DNA of 64,000 nt from Steromphala cineraria. Lineage: Eukaryota > Mollusca > Gastropoda > Trochida > Trochidae. Each line of letters opens with the position of its first letter. Position 1 is the first letter of the stretch. Of this stretch, positions 54,970-63,290 are shown one piece after another. Location of the stretch: positions 45,722,468 through 45,786,467 of the forward strand of contig OU744735.1 in the NCBI GenBank assembly GCA_916613615.1, read 5' to 3'. The position numbers and the translations under genes are program-made. The notes beneath the pieces were generated by a model that was not told where the DNA came from, did no database searches, and saw only the letters and a list, made by a program, of their open reading frames with translations.

Positions 54970-57900
54970 TTCTTCTTCTTCTTCGTCGTCGTCGTAACCA
55001 CAATCAGTTCAGTCATCCTCATCACCACAACCACAACCACTTCCAACGTCAATTATCACCACAACCACAACCACTACCAATGTCAATCATCCTCATCACC
55101 ACAGCCAAATCCTCCAAACTGACCTGAGTCCAGTCCAATGGCCGCCATTCCCCTGGACATTCCATGGTGTTGCACTCCTGACTGGCTGCAGGCTTGACCC
55201 CCGCGCACTGTCCGTCGTCCACCGTGGTTCCGCTCCGGACGCACCTGACCTCCCTTGACTGTGTCCCGCCATCACATGACTTGCTGCACTGGCTGAATGA
55301 AGCGGCCTGCCAACTGTCACCACACAACATACCGTGAACGTTTTACAAGGAAAAGTTTCAATTTAGAATGAAAAATTGGCTGAATGAACCGGCCTACCAA
55401 ATGTACCATATCGTGAACGTTTTACTAACCATCGGCGGACCAAGAAAGGGGGATCCAAACATAATAAATATTGAGTCAACACTTTATTATAATGTGTTGA
55501 ACGTTCTTAATCAAGTCATTTAAGCAATATGTCTGTTAACATATTTTTCTATCTAAAGTCATAATTTCAAAAAGAATTCTTTGTTTCATTGTACACCAAA
55601 TGACGCACTCCTGTCTAACGAAATTCCTGTTACTATTACTGACTGTCACTGAGGTTGGTTACTAAGGTAAATGGCCCTTCCAGACGAGGAGCGCAGATGC
55701 AATGGAAACCATAAAGAGAACGTAATCAAGTTTTACTTATGTTGGCAGCACCTTGAACGTGCACTTTATGAAAGGTGCACCGTGTTAATCTCCAAAATGG
55801 TATTCAATACCTTCTACAAAGACTCACCTGGCTGGGCAGAGCGCCATGGTGCAGGGTCTGCCCACCGAACTGGGTTTGTCTGCCAAGTTACACAGGTAGT
55901 TATCCACGGTGGCGCCACCTGCTGTCTTGGTGCACACCACCTCCGTCTGCCTGGTTCCTGGAGGGAGAGAGGTTTTATATACTTGAAGTCGACTTTTAAT
56001 GAAGAACAATTAAGCTATTCACATTTGTAAGATATAGAGAGTGGCTTAATATTAGTATTTCCCGAGCGAGAGCAAGAGTCTTGGGCACGAATTGAATATT
56101 CTGCTTATTACCGTAGTCCCAAAATTAAAGAAAATGCTAAAAAAAATTATTTCTCGGCATAGGCGCCGCTGGCCCTTATAGATGGTTACATCATAGGTGA
56201 ACCATGCATGACATAAAAGCATTGTTTATAACGTGACGTCACAATGAAAAGTGATATTTTGCCCTAGGGCGACATATGAAAAATATGAACCTCGATATGA
56301 CTGCCCTCGTAAGTAATAAATGTAGTTATATGGTGTGTTTTCGAAAAGACTACATCGTTGGCCACATTATTACCTGAGCCACAAGTGACACTGCAAGTCC
56401 CTTCAGTCGTCTTCCAGGTGAACTTCTGAGGTGCGTTGGGGTTCTTGGTTACATAATACTCGTACGTGATGTCGGGCTCCGCCCCCTGGTATCCGTCTCC
56501 GTACACCCGGTACACCTGGGCCTCCACGTCCTCCCCCAGGGTTCCCTCCACCTCCAGCTTCTCCGGGTAGGGGCGGTACCTCACCGTCACCCCACCCAGG
56601 CTGTAGCTGCCCGACCTGTCCCTCTGTCCGTCCACCTTGTTCACCACTCTCGACCCGCCCACACTCAGAGCTGTAGAGAGATTTATGATTTAATAACACT
56701 TTATTGTCCTTAGTACAAATACAAGTACATGGGAAATTATGTTGTGCCCGTGGCAGCGCCAGTTAATGCGTTGTTTGCTTTTACAACGCTGAGTTTTAAG
56801 CAAGACAGCAGCAACTTTCATTATTTAACGTGTTTTGGTATGACGCGACCGGGAATCGAACCCCGATCTCCCGGGTGACGAGCGGACACTCTACCACTGA
56901 GCTACGTCCCCGGTTTATGAGATGTGGAAGAGACTAAAATAAATGCATGCTCTTAAGTTTTAATCTTAATAAGCTCCCTGACCTCTCCCTCTGTCCCTTC
57001 CCTTTGTTCACCACTCTAATTAAAGTGATCCTCCAAAACTTGAGTTGTTGATATGAAATCATCGTTTGAGATCTTGACGTGCAACTATTTCATACAGTTG
57101 GGATGCGAAGATTTTTCAACAAAAGATTTTTCGAATGAAAATGACATTGAGAATTCTTTTAAGAGACCAGATTTCCATTGAACCAAAATTTCATTAATTA
57201 TCATCTATTGCTTCTATCTGTCCATCTGTTCGTTGAACTTGTTCACTACCTTTGAACATTCTACATGTACACAAAGAGCTGCAGACAGATGTTAATCATT
57301 TAAGCTCTTGAAAATAATGTTTCAATGACTTTTCCTGTGGAAAAAAGTATAACCATTATTATCAACAGATCTCATATACATGCATCTCTAAATTCTTTAA
57401 CTGTTATTTCAAAACAATTTTACAGCAAGATTCAGTTGGACGTTTTCCTAATTTTCTGTCCAAGGGTAAGCATTGATTTTTGCATGATTTGCATGTAAGA
57501 CACCGTAGCATGTTTGCCTAGGAAAATACAGCTGCGAATCTTAAGTTTGTTCACTTGCTTGTGTATCTTAGTGCAAATATCATGTAAATTTGGTTTCATT
57601 TTGACGTCCTTAAAATAACTCCAGGAGCACCTACAAGGAACAACCAATTATCCATTGGTAGAATAATCATTCCCAAACCATATTTCTGGATCGTCTTGTC
57701 ACTAGTACTTAAATTAGATTTTTGGCATGATTAAATAGACATATGAGGTCATATTTGTGAAATTCATATTTTCTTAAATTTCGATTTAAATATTCCCTAT
57801 AAACTCTGTAAGAAAGAAATAAGTACAATTACATTGCATTTATGCAAAGGAACAACTATGACTTAGGTTTAAAGCTATTGATCACTTATGAAGGATTTTG

Positions 57901-60900
57901 TAGCAAAAAATACAAAATAGTGTTTTCGAAATATTGACCCCTGGTCATTTCAATGCCCTACCAAATTAGTTACGGTTATCTTTTAGATATGACATACGAA
58001 TATGTTAACGCAAACTGAATGTTAAATCATGTACTCAAATTTTAACATTATCCGTTTCGTTTTGGCATTGCTAAGTTGCATCAAAGACATTCCAAGTTAC
58101 ATGATATTTGCACTAAAAACGCAGGTAAGTGAACAAACTTAAGATACGCAGCTGTAAGGTTAGAAATAACTAACTGATTAGAGTTAACAGATGTTACCAG
58201 TTTGTTAGGATTAACAGATGTTACCAGTTGCAGGAAAAGATTATTTAATCAACACAACGTTTACAAATGTAATACAGTCGGTCGAGTCCCAAATCTAATA
58301 TCAAATGAATCAAATGTCTGCTTATCTACAAGTTGTATGTTCCTGTCTTTATAGGTTGAAAATCATATGTGTAAACAAGTCTTTCTCTCGACAAAGACGA
58401 AATTAAATGAAAATCAACCCTAAACTTTAATAAAACAGTGTTGTCAAATTAAAAGAATACGCACAAAGAACGCTGTATCTGTTCTTGTTGGTGAAGACGA
58501 TTCCCGTGGTCCCTTTAGACAGCTTAACGAAGGTCACGTACTCTGAGGAGGAAAGTTTTTTTTTTAGAAACTCTAGAAATGGTTGAATGTAACATTATAT
58601 TGTATAAAAAATTACACAAGGTATCAGTCAACACTTTCTATTATTAGAATCGGTTTAGTTAATATGATTAGGAAAATTACTTCAATAACGAAGTAAACAC
58701 AAATTCACACAGTTTGATTAGATCTGTGAAGCATCAAGGTATAGGTAAATGCAACTTGGGTAATCGATTAAGTTATCGATTACATGTAAACCAGGTATCA
58801 ATCAGTTTTATTAATCAACATAAACCGTTTGAAATGATAGGATCTAGGAAATTACTCGAGATGAAAGCTTGATCAAAAACCTATCGACAATACATTAGCA
58901 CGTTGGTTTTACATCATTAAATACTGATGATGAATGAGGATGGAGAGTTGTTGTCCCCACGACTTCAACTTTTCAACAATTCACTGACAGGAAGCTTCAT
59001 TCTCATGAGCCCCGAGGCTTCGAAACTCATATGTTCTAATGGTGAATTGAACCGCCAATTAATCATAAAGTGATAGGGCGTTTGTACTTGGTTGATTCAA
59101 AAGTAATTTTTTAAACCCATCATATCAACAATGACTACTTACTGTGACCTTCACCCTTGTTGTATTTCCCCGCCATCTTTTTACACGTGTTTCCGTTCCC
59201 ACTGCACACGCCACACTTGTCGCTTGTTCTCCCAGAGTCCGATACACCGTCACAGCCGAATGCCTATATAAAAAGGGGTTATTTAATGTAACCACGTCAG
59301 TGTGGGACAGTGCATCTTAAGATACCTTAGGTTACATTTCTAAATGCTTGAAGGGGCTTTGTTAACGTACAGTTATATTCATCATGGACACGGTTTGGCT
59401 TTTACAAATCAAATTGCTTTCATATCGAAGTCATCACTCGTACCTCAAGGCTTTTCTGATCTGAGTAGGACTACTAATGCATAGAGATGGGTTCGATGGC
59501 TCTAATCTATGAACCTTCATATAAAGGGCCATTACACAACAAACGAAATAATAATCTAAATGTTGGCGGAAAGCTTCAACTACATGGGACCAATATTGTG
59601 AACAATAAATCTTTAATTCCTTTTTGTTGATAAGTATGGAACGCCATTGTCCAACTAAGCTTGCACTCCGAATCTTTTGCGATCACTCGATATCGCTTGT
59701 TACATGTTAAAAACATCATCAACTCCTGTAAAAAATATAATATATGCGAAAATGAGCTCCACCGGGTGAAACACTGAAGATAAGACATTAATAAACATGA
59801 TTTAGAAAAATAATATAAAAACAGCTTCTCTAAAAGGACCCAAAGCTAATGTCTTTCTAACATTCCAAAAAATATTACATAACTGCATTATACAATTCTA
59901 TTTTACCTTGCACTGTCCAGCAACACAGCGCCCATAGGTACTTCCGGTGGCGGTACACTCTGTACCATCCTTATAGTTCTGACTTCCGTCCAGAGTGCGC
60001 ATGCTCACAGTGCCCTGTCCTTCGGGTCGGCAGTATAACTGACACTGTGTGTTGTCTGAAGATCATGAAACAGTTTGCTGTCAGTATCATAAACACCGGC
60101 ATGGTAAGTTATGCCTTTATGTGATAAAGGGTTACACTGAGATTATAAAATTAATGATTATAATTCGTGATTTTATTCAAAATGGATATCAATATTTCTG
60201 CATTCAATACATTTTAATCTTTTACCTCTGCATGCATGAAATGATCCTAAAATGTCGAAAGGAAACATCTTAAGGATGGAGGAGAACATTTGAACACACA
60301 TAAGACCACTTCAGCATCAATGTCAAATATCTTACTTGAGGTTTCACTACGTGATATTTTACCTGAGCTATGAGCACGCTATTTTATACCGTAGGTATCC
60401 CCACGTGATATATTTTACCTGAGGAATCACAATGTTAGGTTTTACCTGAGGTATCACTACGTTAGTTTCTACCTGAGGTATCCTGAGGTATCCAGTGGAG
60501 GTCTGTGTCTGTGGCTGCACACTGCTCCTTCTTGAAGCTGTGCTGGGAGGTGGAACACATCTGGAACATGGAGGAGACTGATGTTAGCTTACACGTCTTT
60601 TGTTTATGATTAGGATAATTTCATTCCAAATATGTTTTCAAAGGGGTTCTTATGTAGCAAGGACACTGACATAAGAATATGGAGATGGTTTGTACGACCA
60701 AAGCGACTCGTACACATCATTTCGGGATGCATGGTACTTGTAAGTGGTTCTGTCTTTCTTAGACCTTTAATACCTGGAAAGCACCGCTTCTTGCCAATCA
60801 CATTGATTTCAGAGAGAACTTACCCCGCCATGTTCTAAACTAAATATGACTCATTAGAGATCCTGTAAATGACCGTTTGAGATACAAGTGATAGGTTTGG

Positions 60901-63290
60901 TATGGTTTCAATTCGACTGAGTTTCTGATGACACTGGCCACGATTCTACTTTCTATGCTGATTCTTACCTGGATGTTACAGAGCTCCGCCAGCACGTCAG
61001 ACCCTTCACAGTCTTTGCCTCCAAACAGGGGCCTGAAATAGACACCGTACGATTCAATCAAAATACAGTCAGGGGAAAGATATCTCCTTACATGTTTCTC
61101 CCGCGTAAATGTGCATAAACAAAAATTCTACAATGTTTACTTTTTCTTGCATTTCTAAGTCATAACTCCCCAAATACACTCTGTTTTCAACTTTAACCGG
61201 ACAAGGAGTTCTTTTAACTCAAATTACCTGTTTTTCGCGAGATTAGAGTTGTTTTGTAAGGGCTTGTGATAAATCCATAGAATGATAAACCAATGTCTAG
61301 AACACGGGTTGAATGTTAGGTTGTAAATGGAACATTGGCACGTTTAAGGTAAATGAAATGGTCTCAGGGAAAACAATGTTATACATTGCACGAAATGTCT
61401 TGAATACAAAGTTAACATTAAGTTCTAAATCTTATGTCTCATGATCAGTTCGCCTTTATAAAAAACACGTCCCTTAGACGAATGCAAAAAAGGAGAGAAA
61501 AAAATGGCAAATTGTTTGCTTCTGACTTAATCATTTCTTTTACGTTTACACATTATCAGGCTGAAAAATACGTTTGGCAAAAACACATTCCAATTAGATA
61601 GAGACCTATAATATACTGAACAAACTAAGTGTAAGATTTTATAAGTATATGATTTACTTTAAAACTTGTGGTCAATGGGGAAATTTATCATAATTAATAA
61701 TTTTGAAATTTTGAGATATCCATAGGTTATGTCAGGTTATGATTCCCAATATGTTGGTTGAGAGATGTTACCTGGGGTTGTTGCACTTCCTGGACTTGTA
61801 CCTGGTTCCTCCCCCACAGGTTCTGGAGCAGGGCGTCCACCCTCGACTGTACTCAGACCATCCACCGTTCTGGGGCTTGGGGCCGTTAGGACCGATATCC
61901 ACACACTTTCCTTGCTGACACCACTAGGAGACAAACATAAACCTTGTATAAAACTTTTTAACATTGTAGGCAGAGACAAACTCCTTGTACAACACCTTTT
62001 AACATTGTAGACTTGGGACCGTTAAGACCGATATCTACTCACTTTCCTTGCTGACACCACTAATAGACAAACAAACATTGTATTACACTTTTAAACATTG
62101 TAGGCAGAGAAAGATTAACCTTGAACAACATGTTTAAACATTGTAGGAAGTCAAACAAACATTGTACAACACTTTTAAACATTGTAGGTAGACAAACATA
62201 ATCCTTTTAAAACACTTTTAAACATTGTAGACTTGGGACCGTTAGGACCGATATCTACACACTTTCCTTGCTGAAACACTTTTAAACATTGTAAGCAGTA
62301 AAACTTAAACTCTGTACAACATGTTTAAGTCAAACATGATCCGTGTTCCACACATTGAAACATTGTAGGCAAACTATGCGTTACTCATCACGCTGTTCCT
62401 CTTTCGTGTACATAAAATCAACTATTACAATTCTAGTGTAAATTGCGCACTGCGCTTTAAACTGGCAAGTTAAAATTAAGCAAGTTGACAGTCCCCACCT
62501 TCCTCTGTCCACACTCCGTGCCGTCCATCCTGGGCGTCTGACTCCCCTTGCACTGACCCACGTGGACTGGATCGAAACAGATCAGCTTGGCACACTCGTC
62601 CTGCAGCGACAAGCAGCATTATCATGAACTCCTGTCATTATCATGAACCTTATCATGAACTCCTGTCATTATTATGAACCTTATCATGAACTACTGTCAC
62701 TATCATCAACCTTATCATGAACTCCTGTCATCATCATGAACCTTATCATGAATGCATGTCATTATCATGAACTTTATGAACTGTCACTATCATGAATCTT
62801 CTTATGAACTACTGTCGCTTTCATGAACCTTACACATGAACGAAGGGGACATTCGAGTTTATATATGTATACAATGTTTTCGATACATCATAATAACACA
62901 AACCAGTTGACAATGGCGAACCAGAAGTCGTTGGGACAGGGTCTTTAACATACGTGCATAACATAAACATAAGTTTGGTTCAGAATTGAAATAACTTGTT
63001 ATTGGGTTGATTAAATAGATGTTAACCCTTTGACGATAGTACAATTGATATAAACTAATATCCATTTTGGATAATTTGGGGAAAAAATAACCAAATAACT
63101 GTTCCTATCCGTTCAACCACTTACCCCGCCAAACTGTGCGACAAGACTGGTCCCTGTACATAGCGACGACCCTTCCCCTACGAAGAAGCTGCACTGGTCC
63201 TCGCCAGGGTAGATAACTCCAGGCAAATCTTTGGGTAGAGCACGCACCTTCCCCTGTGGTTCATCATTCAGGCAGCTTCCCTTACCTTGC
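47132..63290 (-). CDS. ADAMTS-type protein with 14 C-terminal ShKT domains (3' part, 16 exons)
   Basis: Sixteen exons with consensus splice sites and fully compatible phases encode 1,321 residues to a TGA at 47,134-47,132. Residue numbers count from the first complete codon. Order: disintegrin-like (about 1-105), TSP1 (105-165), Cys-rich (165-280), spacer (281-390), three TSP1 repeats (390-561), then 14 ShKT domains (562-1,321) joined by Thr/Ala/Lys-rich linkers. Hallmarks are [34 protein letters not shown] and [16 protein letters not shown]1 CS.(S/T)C motifs would accept O-fucose. ADAMTS enzymes are secreted, cut or bind matrix proteins, and carry their HExxH protease domain N-terminally; that part lies beyond base 64,000, so an inactive ADAMTS-like protein is not excluded. 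ShKT is a small three-disulfide domain, common in secreted invertebrate proteins. No frame break was seen. Confidence 0.93.
47475..48072 (+). repeat. Family B tandem-unit element, second copy (intronic)
   Basis: CATCCCCCGCCAAT at the left and TGGCGGGGGAT at the right form short inverted ends. Three units of about 165 bp are marked by CATCAAGGT(A/G)TTGATA, and the right part holds CTCGGACGGTCGGACGCACGG. Located in the last intron of the ADAMTS-type gene. Confidence 0.8.
48073..48756. other. Intron sequence, nothing recognised
   Basis: Part of the intron between exons o and p. ATGTTCGAATCCCGACCC at about 48,527 resembles a Pol III B box without a matching A box. Confidence 0.4.
48757..48978. 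repeat. 42-bp minisatellite, about five units, abutting exon o
   Basis: GAGTCTCAAAG at 48,811, 48,853, 48,895 and 48,937 (and a degenerate start near 48,769) marks a 42-bp period. It ends at the splice donor of exon o. In the gene's sense it reads as a 14-codon repeat without stops. Confidence 0.95.
48979..49119 (-). CDS. ADAMTS exon o: ShKT domain 13
   Basis: Acceptor CATACTACAG, donor CCCAG|GTATAA, phase 1 to 1. [15 protein letters not shown] ... [13 protein letters not shown]. The donor abuts a 42-bp minisatellite that keeps the frame open to 48,686. Confidence 0.88.
49120..49914. other. Intron between exons o and n
   Basis: AT-rich intron of the ADAMTS-type gene. A TGACCTTGACCTTGACC motif at 49,760-49,780 resembles the AGGTCA repeat family; nothing else was recognised. 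Confidence 0.4.
49915..51813 (-). CDS. ADAMTS exon n: 1.9-kb exon with ShKT domains 2-12
   Basis: Acceptor CTGTCCTCAG, donor AATAG|GTAGGC, phase 1 to 1, 1,899 bases. Eleven ShKT domains, each C.D...C..YG...C..Y..WA..NC..(F/R/T)C..C. The first two are separated by a few residues; the later ones by 10-45-residue linkers of Thr, Ala, Lys and Val ([26 protein letters not shown]). Domains 7-11 are the most alike. Reading through the donor would meet a stop at 49,906-49,904, giving a shorter C terminus; phases favour splicing to exon o. Confidence 0.93.
52160..52285 (-). CDS. ADAMTS exon m: ShKT domain 1
   Basis: Acceptor GCTTTTCAG, donor TCTC|GTGAGT, symmetrical phase 1 to 1. One six-cysteine Sh[17 protein letters not shown] ... 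[13 protein letters not shown]. Confidence 0.93.
52373..52534. mobile_element. Short MITE, AACACGGATAT ends (intronic)
   Basis: TAGAGTAGAACACGGATATAACGAAC at the left and GTTCGCAATATCCGTGTTCTGCTGTA at the right are inverted. A second internal pair, AGTTCGCTATATCCGG, is also present. TA lies at both ends. Inside the intron between exons l and m. Confidence 0.7.
53044..53255. mobile_element. Foldback MITE with 9-bp target duplication (intronic)
   Basis: Element 53,053-53,246, arms of about 58 bp (CATCTTCCTACGC ... ATGCCTTGCTG and CAGCAAGGCAT ... GCGTAGGAAGATG). The direct repeat ATATTGCAA at 53,044-53,052 and 53,247-53,255 is a target duplication. Mutator-like by duplication length and long arms. 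Confidence 0.88.
53393..54230. repeat. 34-bp minisatellite, about 24 units (intronic)
   Basis: Unit GAGGTGAGTATCATCACAA + ACCTTTCTCTGGACT, repeated with few changes. It lies in the intron between exons l and m, ending about 260 bases from exon l. Confidence 0.97.
54488..54635 (-). CDS. ADAMTS exon l: TSP1-4
   Basis: Acceptor GTTCCACAG chosen because it is in phase and joins WTQ to CSKTC; donor ATCA|GTAGGT, phase 0 to 1. [16 protein letters not shown] ... CLAAVC. Confidence 0.9.
54893..54995. repeat. ATC/TTC/GTC trinucleotide run (intronic)
   Basis: (ATC)25 or so, then (TTC)5, then (GTC)4. In the intron between exons k and l; the frames through it are meaningless. Confidence 0.97.
55124..55313 (-). 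CDS. ADAMTS exon k: TSP1-3 and start of TSP1-4
   Basis: Acceptor GGTGACAG, donor CTCAG|GTCAGT, phase 2 to 0. [16 protein letters not shown] ... CNTMEC, then WRPLDWTQ begins the fourth repeat. Confidence 0.92.
55828..55957 (-). CDS. ADAMTS exon j: TSP1-2
   Basis: Acceptor CCCTCCAG, donor CCAG|GTGAGT, phase 1 to 2. [14 protein letters not shown] ... CNLADKPSS ... CTMALCPA. Confidence 0.92.
56374..56670 (-). CDS. ADAMTS exon i: spacer and start of TSP1-2
   Basis: Acceptor CTCTCTACAG, donor CTCAG|GTAATA, phase 1 to 1. [20 protein letters not shown] and [11 protein letters not shown] are spacer; [17 protein letters not shown] starts TSP1-2. A SINE ends about a dozen bases before this exon. Confidence 0.92.
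56682..56913 (-). mobile_element. tRNA-derived SINE (intronic, sense)
   Basis: The minus strand starts GGGGACGTAGCTCAGTGG (A box at 56,905-56,895) and 33 bases further has GGTTCGATTCC (B box at 56,862-56,852), the spacing of a Pol III promoter. The tRNA-like head does not fold properly (poor acceptor stem, mismatches), so it is not a functional tRNA. A 150-base body and an ACAATAAAGTGTTATTAAATC tail follow. It lies in the intron before exon i, in the gene's orientation. Confidence 0.85.
57527..58156. mobile_element. CAGCTGCG MITE, complete (intronic)
   Basis: TA|CAGCTGCGAATCTTAAGTTTG ... AACTTAAGATACGCAGCTG|TA. Inverted ends of about 75 bp and a TA duplication make it a 626-bp Tc1/mariner-type non-autonomous element. 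In the intron between exons h and i. Truncated relatives are at 7,715 and perhaps 8,367. Confidence 0.88.
58465..58542 (-). CDS. ADAMTS exon h: start of spacer
   Basis: Acceptor TTCCTCCTCAG, donor TTCTTT|GTGCGT chosen because only it gives phase 1 and continues into the next exon. [19 protein letters not shown] is the beta-strand start of the spacer. Confidence 0.8.
59143..59263 (-). CDS. ADAMTS exon g: end of Cys-rich domain
   Basis: Acceptor TTTATATAG, donor CACA|GTAAGT, phase 0 to 1. [10 protein letters not shown] and [14 protein letters not shown] are the classic ADAMTS Cys-rich end. Confidence 0.93.
59907..60055 (-). CDS. ADAMTS exon f: Cys-rich domain
   Basis: Acceptor TCTTCAG, donor AAG|GTAAAA, phase 1 to 0. 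[18 protein letters not shown] and GRCVAGQCK are diagnostic. Confidence 0.93.
60325..60490. repeat. 27-bp repeat of splice-donor-like motifs
   Basis: On the minus strand ATACCTCAGGTA recurs across the end of exon e and into the intron: donor-like CTCAG|GTAGAA at 60,472, then CTCAG|GTAAAA at about 60,445, 60,418 and 60,362, and CTCAA|GTAAGA at about 60,335. Spacing is mostly 27 bases. Confidence 0.85.
60473..60560 (-). CDS. ADAMTS exon e: start of Cys-rich domain
   Basis: Acceptor ATGTTCCAG, donor TCAG|GTAGAA, phase 0 to 1. [12 protein letters not shown]...HW matches the F(R/K).EQC...D pattern. Its last 20 bases are a duplicated ATACCTCAGG and are continuous with a donor-like minisatellite, so the exact donor is less certain. 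Confidence 0.85.
60969..61032 (-). CDS. ADAMTS exon d: TSP1-1
   Basis: 64 bases, acceptor TATTTCAG, donor CAG|GTAAGA, phase 2 to 0. Encodes [20 protein letters not shown], the usual second half of the first TSP1 repeat. Confidence 0.9.
61772..61923 (-). CDS. ADAMTS exon c: end of disintegrin-like, start of TSP1-1
   Basis: Acceptor CTCCTAG, donor CCCAG|GTAACA, phase 0 to 2. [11 protein letters not shown] completes the previous domain; [19 protein letters not shown] starts the first TSP1 repeat. Confidence 0.92.
61930..62370. repeat. 45-bp repeat with partial copies of exon c
   Basis: TTTTAAACATTGTAG recurs about every 45 bases. Two segments (62,012-62,070 and 62,228-62,275) repeat the first about 60 bases of exon c with its acceptor region. 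Confidence 0.85.
62499..62600 (-). CDS. ADAMTS exon b: disintegrin-like domain
   Basis: Acceptor GTCGCTGCAG, donor AAG|GTGGGG, phase 0 to 0, 34 codons. [10 protein letters not shown] and [10 protein letters not shown] carry the conserved cysteines and DGT.CG. Confidence 0.9.
62614..62835. repeat. CATTATCATGAACTCCTGT minisatellite
   Basis: Irregular units of about 18 and 36 bases (TTATCATGAAC(T/C)...) immediately upstream, in the gene's sense, of exon b. Confidence 0.9.
63125..63290 (-). CDS. ADAMTS exon a: start of disintegrin-like domain
   Basis: Acceptor TCTATTACAG, donor GGG|GTAAGT, phase 2 in and 0 out. Encodes [22 protein letters not shown] and SSLCTG, the region following the protease active site in ADAMTS proteins. 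Confidence 0.9.

Noticed and set aside
54858..55052. Poly-methionine protein
   Set aside because: Translation of the ATC/TTC/GTC trinucleotide run in an intron.
56847..56913. Functional tRNA gene
   Set aside because: A and B boxes are good, but the acceptor stem does not pair, the anticodon stem has a mismatch and position 33 is not T. The following conserved body and AATAAA-rich tail show it is a SINE head.
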